From assembly GCA_007121115.1 (NCBI GenBank), contig SKMI01000054.1:1-11562 (forward strand): a DNA stretch of 11,562 nucleotides, written 5' to 3'. Shown here piece after piece: positions 1-6,359 of the stretch. Each line of letters starts with the position of its first letter. Position 1 is the first letter of the stretch. Both the position numbers and the translations under genes were made by a program. The notes beneath the pieces were generated by a model, which had not been told where the DNA came from, made no database searches, and was given only the letters and a program-made list of their open reading frames with translations. The DNA comes from Paracoccaceae bacterium (GTDB taxonomy: Bacteria > Pseudomonadota > Alphaproteobacteria > Rhodobacterales > Rhodobacteraceae).

Positions 1-1560
1 GTCGGCGTCCAGCGCATCGATCACGCGCATTTCCACGTTGCCGCCAAGCTGGATGTCGGTGCCGCGCCCGGCCATGTTGGTGGCGATGGTCACCGCGCCC
101 AGCCGCCCGGCCTCGGCCACGATCTGTGCCTCCTTCTCGTGCTGGCGGGCGTTCAGGACGTTGTGCGGAATGCCCGCCTTCTGCAGCTGCGCCGAAAGCT
201 CCTCGGATTTCTCGATCGAGGTGGTGCCGACCAGGATCGGCTGGCCCTTTTCATGCGCGGCGCGGATTTCCTCGATCACACCGTCCATCTTCTCGCCCAC
301 GGTGCGATAGACCTGATCGTGCTCGTCCTCGCGGGCGATGGGCAGGTTGGTGGGGATCTCCACCACGCCCAGGTCATATATCTCGCGGAATTCCTCGGCC
401 TCGGTCGAGGCGGTGCCGGTCATCCCGGCCAGTTTCTCATATAGCCGGAAGTAATTCTGGAAGGTGACCGAAGCCAGCGTCACGTTCTCGGGCTGGATGG
501 TGCAGTTTTCCTTGGCCTCAATAGCCTGATGCAGCCCGTCCGACAGCCGCCGCCCGGCCATCATCCGGCCCGTGAATTCGTCGATCAGCACCACATTGCC
601 GTCGCGGACGATGTAGTTCTGATCCTTGTGGAACAGCTTGTGCGCGCGCAGGCCCTGGTTGACGTGATGCACCAGCGTGGTGGATTCCGGGTCATAGAGC
701 GATTGCCCCTCGGGCAGAAGACCCGCCTCAAGTGCCAGCGACTCCATGAACTCGTTGCCCTCTTCGGTCAGGCTGGCGCTGCGCAGTTTCTCGTCGATGG
801 TGAAGTGCTCTTCGCCCAGACGCGGGATCAGCTTGTCCACCGAGACATAGAGGTCCGAACGGTCCTGCGACGGTCCCGAGATGATCAGCGGCGTGCGCGC
901 CTCGTCGATCAGGATCGAGTCCACCTCGTCCACGATGGCGAAGTAATGGCCGCGCTGGAACATCTGGTCCAGTTCCGAGCGCATGTTGTCGCGCAGATAG
1001 TCGAAACCCAGTTCGTTGTTGGTGGCATAGGTGACATCGGCGGCATAGGCTTCGCGCTTCTCCTCCTCGGGCTGCTGGGGGGCCACCACGCCGGTGGTCA
1101 TGCCGAGTTTCGCATAGACCTTGCCCATCCAGTCCGCGTCTCGCCGGGCCAGATAATCGTTTACGGTGACGATATGCACGCCCTTGCCGGTCAGCGCGTT
1201 CAGATAGGCCGGGAATGTGGCGACCAGCGTCTTGCCTTCGCCGGTCTTCATCTCGGCGATATTGCCCCGGTGCAGGAAGATGCCGCCAATCAGCTGCACG
1301 TCAAAGGCGCGCAGGCCCAGCGCCCGGCGCGCGGCCTCGCGGCAGTTGGCAAAGGCTTCGGGCAGCACCTCGTCCAGGGTGGCACCGCTGCCGACCTTGT
1401 CCTTCAGTTCCTGCGTCTTGGCCACAAGGTCCTCGTCGGACATGGCCTTGAAGTCCGCTTCGAGCGCGTTGATGGCGTCGACGATGGGCCGGGTCTTCTT
1501 GATCATGCGGTCATTCGGCGTGCCGAAGACCCTGTGCGTCAATGTCCCAAAACCCAGCAT
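1..1560 (-). CDS. secA: SecA preprotein translocase ATPase, N-terminal 520 residues (partial)
   Basis: This is the motor ATPase that drives unfolded preproteins through the SecYEG channel. The frame is open from the ATG at 1558-1560 to the left edge, so only the N-terminal 520 residues are present; the family is usually about 900 residues. Visible motifs are Walker A MKTGEGKT near residues 104-111, the DEVD box near 211-214 followed by SILIDEARTPLIISGP, the AGMTGTA motif near 378-384, LVGTTSIEKSE near 443, and the second nucleotide-binding-domain motif TNMAGRGTDIQLGG near 494-507. The preprotein cross-linking domain lies roughly between residues 221 and 370. A GGAG ribosome site sits about 7 nt before the start. 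The C-terminal scaffold, wing and zinc-binding tail are outside the window. It is divergent from a periplasmic foldase gene, which fits an export theme. No frameshift or missing motif is seen. Confidence 0.98.
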   Translation of the reverse strand, partial: MLGFGTLTHRVFGTPNDRMIKKTRPIVDAINALEADFKAMSDEDLVAKTQELKDKVGSGATLDEVLPEAFANCREAARRALGLRAFDVQLIGGIFLHRGNIAEMKTGEGKTLVATFPAYLNALTGKGVHIVTVNDYLARRDADWMGKVYAKLGMTTGVVAPQQPEEEKREAYAADVTYATNNELGFDYLRDNMRSELDQMFQRGHYFAIVDEVDSILIDEARTPLIISGPSQDRSDLYVSVDKLIPRLGEEHFTIDEKLRSASLTEEGNEFMESLALEAGLLPEGQSLYDPESTTLVHHVNQGLRAHKLFHKDQNYIVRDGNVVLIDEFTGRMMAGRRLSDGLHQAIEAKENCTIQPENVTLASVTFQNYFRLYEKLAGMTGTASTEAEEFREIYDLGVVEIPTNLPIAREDEHDQVYRTVGEKMDGVIEEIRAAHEKGQPILVGTTSIEKSEELSAQLQKAGIPHNVLNARQHEKEAQIVAEAGRLGAVTIATNMAGRGTDIQLGGNVEMRVIDALDAD

Positions 1561-1793
1561 GTGGTCTCCGTCTGCTCTGCCCGAACGCGCCACCGGCGCG
1601 CAATCGGTTCGATGTGCTCAAGTTTTCGTGCTGGCACCGGGGTTGCCCGTGCGCGCATGCTTCCATAGAAACGCGGCGAAGCGGGGCGGCCCCGGGCATC
1701 GCAAGGTCGTGTCGCGATGTAATGGGTGCCCCTCAGAGTGTCAATGTCGCGCGCCGGGTCAAGCGCCGGGTGTGACGCCTAAGGAGGGTTCTC
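1561..1793. other. Divergent intergenic region between secA and the parvulin gene
   Basis: This 233-bp gap separates two genes transcribed away from each other, so it must hold promoters for both. I see no convincing protein or RNA gene in it. It contains a 9-bp direct repeat GCGCCGGGT, spaced by CAA, at about 1751-1771. The AAGGAGG ribosome site of the rightward gene is at 1781-1787. No clear -35/-10 pair for secA was found. Confidence 0.6.
1643..1671 (+). promoter_or_regulatory. Candidate sigma70-type promoter for the parvulin gene
   Basis: TTGCCC at 1643-1648 and TAGAAA at 1666-1671 are separated by 17 nt. That is the preferred spacing, but both boxes differ from consensus. Transcription would start near 1678 and give a leader of about 115 nt. 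This is pattern matching only; in GC-rich alphaproteobacteria such matches are often false. Confidence 0.25.
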
Positions 1794-2663
1794 ATGACTT
1801 ATTTTACCCGTTGGTCGCCGGTCGCTGTCGCATCCGCTCTGGGGATCGTGCTGGGCGGCGGTGCGCTCGCCGATGACGCGCCGGATGCCGAAACCGTGCT
1901 GGCCACGGTCGGCGGGGTGGATATCACGGTCGGGCACCTGATCCTGTCGCAGCAGGCGCTGCCCGAGCAGTTTCAGGCGCTCCCGCCCGAGACCCTTTTC
2001 GACCCGCTGCTGGAACAGTTGATCGAACAGACCGCGCTGATGCTGGCCGGAGAGGACGCGATCGGCTTCCGCGACCGGATCACCATCGAGAACAACCGCC
2101 GCTCAACCATCGCCAATTCGGTGCTGAACCGCGCCGCCGAAGAGGCGATCACCGAAGACAGCCTGCAGGTCGCTTATGACGCTTTTGTCACCGAGTTCGA
2201 AGCCGAGGGCCCGGTGCCGGAATACAACGCCTCGCACATCATCGTCGACACCGAGGACGCGGCGCAGGCCCTGCGCGACGAACTGGACGCCGGTGCCGAT
2301 TTCGCCGAACTGGCGCAGGAGCACTCCACCGACGGGGCCGCTGCCGGGGGTGGGGCACTGGGCTGGTTCGGCCCGGGCGTGATGATCCCCGAATTCGAGG
2401 ACGCCGTGGCCGAAATGGAGGTGGGCGAGATCGCAGGCCCCCTGCAGACGCAATTCGGCTGGCACCTTGTCATCCTGAACGATACCCGCGAAAGCAGCGC
2501 CCCCGCGCTGGACGAAATCCGCGCCGAGCTGGAAGACTCCATCCGGCGCGAGGCTGCGGAAGCCGAAATCGCGCGGGTCATGGAGGGGGTCGAGGTGAGC
2601 CGCACCAGCCTCGAAGGCATGTCGCCGTCGCAAGTGATGCGCCCCGAGTTGCTGGACGACTGA
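1794..2663 (+). CDS. Periplasmic parvulin-type (PpiC/SurA-like) peptidyl-prolyl cis-trans isomerase
   Basis: The 289-residue protein probably catalyses cis-trans isomerisation of prolyl peptide bonds and helps exported proteins fold in the periplasm. Residues 1-26 look like a signal peptide: a hydrophobic stretch at about 9-23 ends in ALA, with predicted cleavage before DD at 27. A helical N-terminal region (about 30-140) is followed by a parvulin domain at about 143-231, with hallmark segments ASHIIV (146-151), DFAELAQEHSTDG (169-181), GGGALGWFGPGVMIPEFEDA (185-204) and QFGWHLVIL (220-228). An acidic, helical tail follows. The start is supported by AAGGAGG six nt upstream. It lies divergent from secA and 77 bp ahead of argJ, possibly co-transcribed with it. 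The domain assignment is firm. Whether it acts as a general chaperone or on a specific client is not known. Confidence 0.93.
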   Translation: MTYFTRWSPVAVASALGIVLGGGALADDAPDAETVLATVGGVDITVGHLILSQQALPEQFQALPPETLFDPLLEQLIEQTALMLAGEDAIGFRDRITIENNRRSTIANSVLNRAAEEAITEDSLQVAYDAFVTEFEAEGPVPEYNASHIIVDTEDAAQALRDELDAGADFAELAQEHSTDGAAAGGGALGWFGPGVMIPEFEDAVAEMEVGEIAGPLQTQFGWHLVILNDTRESSAPALDEIRAELEDSIRREAAEAEIARVMEGVEVSRTSLEGMSPSQVMRPELLDD

Positions 2664-2740
2664 GCCCTCTGCGGCTAGCGTGCGGCGGACAGGAGTCGGC
2701 TCCGGGCATCGGGGCTGATGCGGCCGATTGGGGGCACCGC

Positions 2741-4120
2741 ATGGCAAAGAAGACCGTCAAGCAGATCCGCGCCGAGATCAAGAAGCTGAAGACCCGCAAG
2801 CTCAAGACCAAGCTCAAGAAGCTGCGCGCCCTGAAAGAGGCCGAGGGCGCGGCGGATGCGCCGCAGGCCGATCTGCCCGCGGTCTCGCCACTCGCCCCCG
2901 AGGGCGGGTTTCCCGCAATCCCCCCCATCGCCGGGGTCAGCTTTGCCACTGCAGCGGCAGGCGTGCGCTATGCCGGGCGGACCGACGTGCTGCTGGTCCG
3001 GCTGGCGCCCGGGACCGCGCTGGCGGGGGTCTTCACCCGCTCGGCCACGCGGTCGGCGGCGCTGCTGGACGGGCAGGCCAAGATCGGGCGCGATAGCGAC
3101 AGTGACGCGGGCGCGGCGATCGTGGTCAACTCCGGCAATGCCAACACCTTCACCGGCGCGGCGGGCGAAGCCGCCGTGCAGTCCATCGTGCAGGCCACGG
3201 CCACCGCGCTGGGCGTGCCGGCGGAGCGGGTCTTCACCTCCTCCACCGGCGTGATCGGCGAGGATCTGCCCGCTGAGCGGATCATCGGGGCCATGGACAC
3301 GCTGGTGCCGGGGCTGGCACAGGGCGCCAGCGCCGAGGATGCGGCGCGCGCCATCATGACCACCGACACCTTCCCCAAGGGATCCTGCGCTGAGATCACC
3401 CTGGGTGATACGCCGGTGCGGATCGCCGGGATCGCCAAGGGCTCGGGCATGATCGCGCCGGACATGGCGACCATGCTGGCCTATGTCTTCACCGACGCCA
3501 CCGTGGACCGCGCGGTGCTGCAGGAGATGCTGCACCGCACCACCGGGCGCAGCTTCAACCGGATCAGCGTGGACAGCGACACCTCGACCTCGGACACGGT
3601 GCTGCTGGCCGCCACCGGCCAGGCCCCCGCCCCCGCGATTACCGACATCGCCAGCCCCGAAGGCCGCGTCCTCGCCGCCGCGCTGGAGGTGGTGATGGCC
3701 GATCTGGCCCAGCAGATCGTGCGCGACGGCGAGGGCGCTACCAAATTCGTCGAAGTGCAGGTCACCGGTGCCGCCGATGCGGCCGATGCCCAGAAGGTCG
3801 CCCGCGCCATCGCCGACTCGCCGCTGGTCAAGACCGCACTGGCGGGCGCGGACCCGAACTGGGGCCGCGTGGTCATGGCCGTGGGCAAATCCGGCGCGCA
3901 GGCTGACCGCGACCGGCTGGCCATCCGCTTCGGCCCGCTGACCGTCGCCGAAGCCGGGCGCGTCTCCACCGCCTATGATGAAGCCGAAGCCGCCGCCTAC
4001 ATGCGCGGGTCCGAACTGGTCATCGGTGTCGACCTGGGGCTGGGGCACGGGGCGGCCACGGTCTGGACCTGCGATCTGACGCACCGCTATATCGACATCA
4101 ACGCGGATTACCGTTCCTGA
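2741..4120 (+). CDS. argJ: Bifunctional ornithine acetyltransferase / N-acetylglutamate synthase ArgJ with Lys-rich N-terminal extension
   Basis: ArgJ transfers the acetyl group from N-acetylornithine to glutamate (the cyclic arginine pathway); bifunctional members also use acetyl-CoA. The self-cleavage site is visible in IAPDMATMLAYVF, with predicted cleavage between A243 and nucleophile T244, giving alpha and beta chains. Other family segments are VNSGNANTFTG (129-139), TSSTGVIGE (166-174), AKGSGMIAPDM (232-242) and, near the C-terminus, DPNWGRV. At 459 residues it is about 50 longer than most relatives. The excess is at the N-terminus: residues 3-32 hold 12 lysines and 3 arginines, followed by an acidic/alanine linker before the usual VSPLAP start of the core. 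No in-frame ATG exists near the core start, so the ATG at 2741 is preferred, with a G-run at 2730-2734 as a modest ribosome site. Mono- versus bifunctional activity cannot be decided here. Confidence 0.96.
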   Translation: MAKKTVKQIRAEIKKLKTRKLKTKLKKLRALKEAEGAADAPQADLPAVSPLAPEGGFPAIPPIAGVSFATAAAGVRYAGRTDVLLVRLAPGTALAGVFTRSATRSAALLDGQAKIGRDSDSDAGAAIVVNSGNANTFTGAAGEAAVQSIVQATATALGVPAERVFTSSTGVIGEDLPAERIIGAMDTLVPGLAQGASAEDAARAIMTTDTFPKGSCAEITLGDTPVRIAGIAKGSGMIAPDMATMLAYVFTDATVDRAVLQEMLHRTTGRSFNRISVDSDTSTSDTVLLAATGQAPAPAITDIASPEGRVLAAALEVVMADLAQQIVRDGEGATKFVEVQVTGAADAADAQKVARAIADSPLVKTALAGADPNWGRVVMAVGKSGAQADRDRLAIRFGPLTVAEAGRVSTAYDEAEAAAYMRGSELVIGVDLGLGHGAATVWTCDLTHRYIDINADYRS

Positions 4121-4197
4121 TGCCTCCTTCATCTTGCCCAAAATACCCCGGGGGGAGTCCGCGTCAGCGGACGGGGGGCAGCGCCCCCCTCCTTCCT
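4121..4197 (+). repeat. GC-rich intergenic element with two hairpins (terminator or dispersed repeat)
   Basis: The gap between argJ and mutT holds two adjacent perfect stem-loops. The first is GTCCGC/GCGGAC with a 4-nt loop (4157-4172). The second is GGGGGGC/GCCCCCC with a 3-nt loop (4173-4189). A pyrimidine-rich TCCTTCCTC follows. The lead sequence TTCATCTTGCCCAAAATAC and the G-run after it resemble a short intergenic element that I recall as common in Rhodobacteraceae genomes; this is memory, not a search. It could end the argJ transcript, act as a partial terminator, or stabilise the upstream mRNA 3' end. Only one copy is in this window, so its repeat nature is not shown by the sequence itself. 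Confidence 0.55.
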
Positions 4198-4214
4198 CAC
4201 CAAAGGCGCGGCGC

Positions 4215-4613
4215 ATGAAGCTGGTCCTTGTCGCCGCCGTGGCGCTGATCGACCGCGACGGCCGCATCCTGCTGGCCCAGCGCCCCGAGGGCAAATCCAT
4301 GGCCGGGCTGTGGGAATTCCCCGGCGGCAAGGTCGAGCCCGGCGAGACGCCGGAAAACGCCCTGATCCGCGAATTGCACGAGGAACTGGGCATCGACACC
4401 TGGGCTTCGTGCCTCGCGCCGCTGACCTTCGCCTCGCATGGCTATGATGATTTCCACCTGCTGATGCCGCTCTTCGCCTGCCGCAAATGGGACGGCATCG
4501 TGCAGCCGCGCGAGGGGCAGCGGCTGGACTGGGTGCGCCAGGCGGCACTGCGCGACTATCCCATGCCGCCCGCCGACCTGCCGCTGATTCCGATCCTGCG
4601 CGACTGGCTGTAA
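4215..4613 (+). CDS. mutT: MutT-type Nudix hydrolase (8-oxo-dGTP diphosphatase)
   Basis: The 132-residue protein probably hydrolyses 8-oxo-dGTP to the monophosphate and so cleans the nucleotide pool of an oxidised mutagenic base. The complete Nudix box GX5EX7REUXEEXGU is present at about residues 38-60, running from GKVEPGE through RELHEELGI, with the metal-binding glutamates intact. The N-terminus KLVLVAAVALIDRDGRILLA and the WEFPGGK segment are typical of MutT itself rather than of other Nudix subfamilies, and the length matches. The ATG at 4215 is chosen because it sits at the start of the conserved fold. An ATG at 4134 in the same frame would add 27 residues encoded by the hairpin element and is unlikely. 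A weak AAAGG lies about 8 nt upstream of 4215. It follows argJ by 94 bp on the same strand. Confidence 0.93.
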   Translation: MKLVLVAAVALIDRDGRILLAQRPEGKSMAGLWEFPGGKVEPGETPENALIRELHEELGIDTWASCLAPLTFASHGYDDFHLLMPLFACRKWDGIVQPREGQRLDWVRQAALRDYPMPPADLPLIPILRDWL

Positions 4614-4651
4614 GCCGGGACGCGGAATCGTGGCGCGGCTGCGGCGCGCGG

Positions 4652-4669
4652 GACGCCTTCGGTGTCTTT
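4652..4669 (+). terminator. Weak candidate terminator downstream of mutT
   Basis: A 6-bp stem GACGCC/GGTGTC, with one G-U pair and a 3-nt TTC loop, is followed by only three T residues. It lies 38 nt after the mutT stop. The short T tract makes it a poor intrinsic terminator, so read-through to the stronger one at 4936-4969 is possible. Confidence 0.3.
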
Positions 4670-4749
4670 CGAATGGCGACAAGCTGGGCGGCAGAGCGCT
4701 ACTGTATCGGCCATGGAAACGAAGAGTGCTGCAAGGCCATGAAAAGTCG

Positions 4750-4777
4750 GAAAAATTTCAAACGCTGGAGATTTTTC
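4750..4777. promoter_or_regulatory. AT-rich imperfect palindrome upstream of a candidate promoter
   Basis: GAAAAATTTC (4750-4759) and GAGATTTTTC (4768-4777) are inverted copies with one mismatch in 10, separated by 8 nt. The element ends 3 nt before the -35-like TTGGTT at 4780. This position suits an operator or an UP-like element. It stands out by its A/T runs in an otherwise GC-rich region. Confidence 0.35.
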
Positions 4778-4779
4778 GC

Positions 4780-4808
4780 TTGGTTTTGCGCCCCGGTTCT
4801 GCCATGTT
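4780..4808 (+). promoter_or_regulatory. Candidate sigma70-type promoter for a small RNA
   Basis: TTGGTT (4780-4785) and CATGTT (4803-4808) are separated by exactly 17 nt and preceded by an AT-rich stretch. Initiation would be near 4815. The boxes are imperfect, but spacing, AT-rich upstream DNA and the downstream intrinsic terminator support each other. Confidence 0.35.
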
Positions 4809-4814
4809 CTGGTT

Positions 4815-4969
4815 AACGCGCACGGGGCCGGTGGCCGCCAAAGCGCACCGATGACCGGGCGGGCGGCACAGCCGCTGCAGCCCAGACTCCGGGCGGATCG
4901 CCTGAACAACGGTCCGTTTCGTTTCTGCTCAAGTGAACGCCTTGCCCCCGGGCAAGGCGTTTCGCTTTT
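4815..4969 (+). ncRNA. Candidate small RNA, unidentified
   Basis: About 155 nt lie between the promoter-like pair at 4780-4808 and the end of the strong intrinsic terminator at 4969. The interval has no good reading frame and contains self-complementary parts: GCCGCC near 4832 against GGCGGC near 4864, and GCCC/GGGC around 4881-4895. The length is in the range of 6S RNA and other alphaproteobacterial small RNAs, but I do not recognise a specific family and assign none. The alternative is that this is simply the long 3' end of the mutT transcript. Confidence 0.33.
4936..4969 (+). terminator. Strong intrinsic (rho-independent) terminator
   Basis: A perfect 11-bp stem AACGCCTTGCC/GGCAAGGCGTT (4936-4946 and 4951-4961) with a 4-nt CCCG loop is followed by the T-rich TTCGCTTTT (4961-4969). 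It is oriented for rightward transcription. It is 322 bp downstream of the mutT stop, which suggests that it ends a separate small transcript rather than mutT mRNA. Confidence 0.85.
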
Positions 4970-5046
4970 CCGGTTATCGCGCCTCCGCGGTGTCGGCGCG
5001 TACGCACAATTGCCCTGAACCGCCCCCCAATTCTGGCGGAAAGGTC

Positions 5047-5095
5047 AGGTTTGCGCCCTGCCCTTGCCGCAAACCTCCGGCAAAGGTTGGCGCAA
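5047..5095 (+). promoter_or_regulatory. Overlapping inverted repeats upstream of the anchored exported protein gene
   Basis: Two alternative foldings are possible. Hairpin A pairs AGGTTTGCG (5047-5055) with CGCAAACCT (5068-5076), a perfect 9-bp stem with a 12-nt loop. Hairpin B pairs TTGCGCC (5051-5057) with GGCGCAA (5089-5095) and can enclose a nested stem TTGCCG (5064-5069) with CGGCAA (5078-5083). A and B share bases and exclude each other. The set ends 14 nt before the ribosome site GGAGG (5110-5114). It may be an operator or a leader switch; no ligand or regulator can be named. Confidence 0.4.
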
Positions 5096-5119
5096 TCGTG
5101 CTCAACGCTGGAGGTCAAC

Positions 5120-6208
5120 ATGATCCCCGTCAAATCGATCAAGGTCGCCCTTGTCGCACTGGTCGGCGTGGCCGGGTCCGGTCTTGCCCTGCAGAAACTC
5201 AACGATTCGGACGCCACATCCGAGATCGCAACCGCGCCGTCCGAAACCGCCGCATTCGGCCCCGATCCCGCGCGCCCCTCGGCGCAGGATGCCGAACGCC
5301 CGGTGTCCGGCGCGCTGGTGGCCACACCGCGCCATGAAGCGCAGCCCCGAGTCGGTCATCCCCCCGGAGTTCCCTCTGAGACGCAGCCTGCGGCCCTCGA
5401 AACAGCGCCCGAAATCACCCCAACGCCCGAGGACGCGCCGCCGCTGCGCTTCGCCCAGCCCGGCAACGACCTGACAGCCCCCCCGGCGGACGCAGGGACA
5501 GCGACCACCGATGCCGCCGAAATCGCGGGTGCCGAGGACAGCACCGCCGATGCCTGCACCCCGTCACTGGACCTGACCGCGGGGCCGGCAGCGACGCTGT
5601 CGCTCATGCTGAACGCGCCGTGCCACGCCGATGCGGTGGCGGTGATCAGCCATGACGCGCTGCGCGTGGCGCATGCCATCCCCGGCGACGGGGTCCTGGA
5701 CCTTTCGCTACCCGCGCTCTCGGCCGACGCCGAGATCGCGGTCGAAATCGCCGATTTGCCACCGCTGAACGCCCGGGCCACGCTCCAGGACGCCGGGCTG
5801 CACACGCGCTACGTGTTGCAATGGGAGGGAGAGGCCGAATTCACCCTCCATGCCTTTCACAACGGGGCGGGCATGGGCGATGCTGGGCATATGCACGCGG
5901 ACAACCCGTTCGACGCTGCCGCCCGCGGGGCCTTCACCATGGTGCTGGGCGATCCGTCCCTGCCCCAGCCAAAGCGCGCGCATGTCCATTCGGTCCCGGC
6001 CGTTTCCGCCGACCGGGTCCGCTTCGCCATCGCCGCGCACCAGTCCGATAGCGTCTGCGGCCGCGCGGTGCGTGCCGAAACCCTGGGCGCGGTCAAAGGC
6101 CAGCGCACCCGCCGCACCGCGCTCAGTGTGACCATGCCGGATTGCGATGCCGACGGCGGCTTCGTGCTGCTGCCGGTCCCGCATGAAAAGGCGCTGGCAC
6201 TGCGCTGA
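5120..6208 (+). CDS. Membrane-anchored exported protein of unknown function
   Basis: The 362-residue product is not assigned a function. Residues 7-25 form one hydrophobic segment that could be an uncleaved anchor or signal peptide. Residues about 30-140 are a low-complexity linker rich in Ala, Pro, Thr and Glu. A globular domain spans about 145-362 with four cysteines (146, 168, 313, 342), which could form two disulfides in the periplasm. A His/Gly-rich patch, HAFHNGAGMGDAGHMH (244-259), may bind metal; this is inference only. The ATG at 5120 is chosen over an in-frame upstream ATG at 5051 because GGAGG sits 5 nt before it and the upstream codons overlap the inverted repeats. I recall relatives in Rhodobacteraceae near secA labelled simply translocase; that label is not supported by any motif here. 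It stands alone between the candidate small RNA and a convergent operon. Confidence 0.85.
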   Translation: MIPVKSIKVALVALVGVAGSGLALQKLNDSDATSEIATAPSETAAFGPDPARPSAQDAERPVSGALVATPRHEAQPRVGHPPGVPSETQPAALETAPEITPTPEDAPPLRFAQPGNDLTAPPADAGTATTDAAEIAGAEDSTADACTPSLDLTAGPAATLSLMLNAPCHADAVAVISHDALRVAHAIPGDGVLDLSLPALSADAEIAVEIADLPPLNARATLQDAGLHTRYVLQWEGEAEFTLHAFHNGAGMGDAGHMHADNPFDAAARGAFTMVLGDPSLPQPKRAHVHSVPAVSADRVRFAIAAHQSDSVCGRAVRAETLGAVKGQRTRRTALSVTMPDCDADGGFVLLPVPHEKALALR

Positions 6209-6260
6209 AACCCGGCCGCCGTCCCGCCCCCCTACTTGCAGACCCATCGCGCACCGGCCC

Positions 6261-6281
6261 GCGCCTGCCCCCGGCAGGCGC
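6261..6281. terminator. Perfect hairpin between convergent genes
   Basis: GCGCCTGCC (6261-6269) pairs perfectly with GGCAGGCGC (6273-6281) around a CCC loop, 52 nt after the stop of the rightward gene. A second small stem CCCGC/GCGGG follows at about 6287-6298. No T tract follows on either strand, so it may work with Rho, as a roadblock, or as a 3'-end stabiliser. Its place between two convergent genes suits a bidirectional terminator. Confidence 0.45.
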
Positions 6282-6295
6282 AGCGCCCGCGAGGC

Positions 6296-6317
6296 GGGTC
6301 GGGGCGGGGTGGGTGGG
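6296..6317 (+). other. Canonical G-quadruplex motif
   Basis: Five G-runs of 3, 4, 4, 3 and 3 are separated by loops of 2, 1, 1 and 1 nt (TC, C, T, T). This satisfies the usual G3+N1-7 rule with very short loops. It lies on the plus strand in the 3' untranslated side of the rightward gene, 42 bp from the stop codon of the convergent sulfotransferase gene. Folding in vivo is not shown. Confidence 0.6.
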
Positions 6318-6359
6318 CGATCCGCCGAGCGGGCGCTTCAGGCGCCACGAAACCGCCCT

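Larger units (their letters stand above)
4614..5119. other. 506-bp stretch without a convincing protein gene; signal-rich
   Basis: Open frames here are short, in conflicting frames and without family resemblance. The stretch holds a weak hairpin terminator after mutT, an AT-rich island around 4741-4790 that contrasts with the GC-rich surroundings, a promoter-like pair, a strong intrinsic terminator at 4936-4969, a small hairpin CCGCC/GGCGG (5020-5039), and the leader inverted repeats at 5047-5095. The parts are listed separately. No tRNA, tmRNA, RNase P or SRP RNA signature was recognised. Confidence 0.6.

Noticed and set aside
529..1668. A long plus-strand ORF of 379 codons
   Set aside because: It is the antisense shadow of secA, whose motifs are unambiguous on the minus strand; high GC content makes such long shadow frames common.
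2675..4399. A 574-codon minus-strand ORF
   Set aside because: It lies antisense to argJ and the start of mutT, shows a repetitive Gly/Asp/His/Arg composition typical of shadow frames, and has no family resemblance.
4739..4816. A 25-codon ORF rich in Lys, Arg and Phe that starts by ATGA overlap with the stop of a 9-codon ORF
   Set aside because: It has no ribosome site, coincides with the AT-rich palindrome and promoter-like boxes, and its composition is explained by those A/T runs. Real translation would need ribosome profiling.
4556..4909. A 117-codon minus-strand ORF covering the gap after mutT
   Set aside because: It overlaps mutT antisense and the candidate small RNA, has no ribosome site and no recognisable domain.
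4815..4969. Assignment of the candidate small RNA to 6S, SRP or RNase P RNA
   Set aside because: Length alone fits 6S RNA, but I could not build the closing stem and central bubble convincingly, and the conserved SRP and RNase P sequence motifs are absent.
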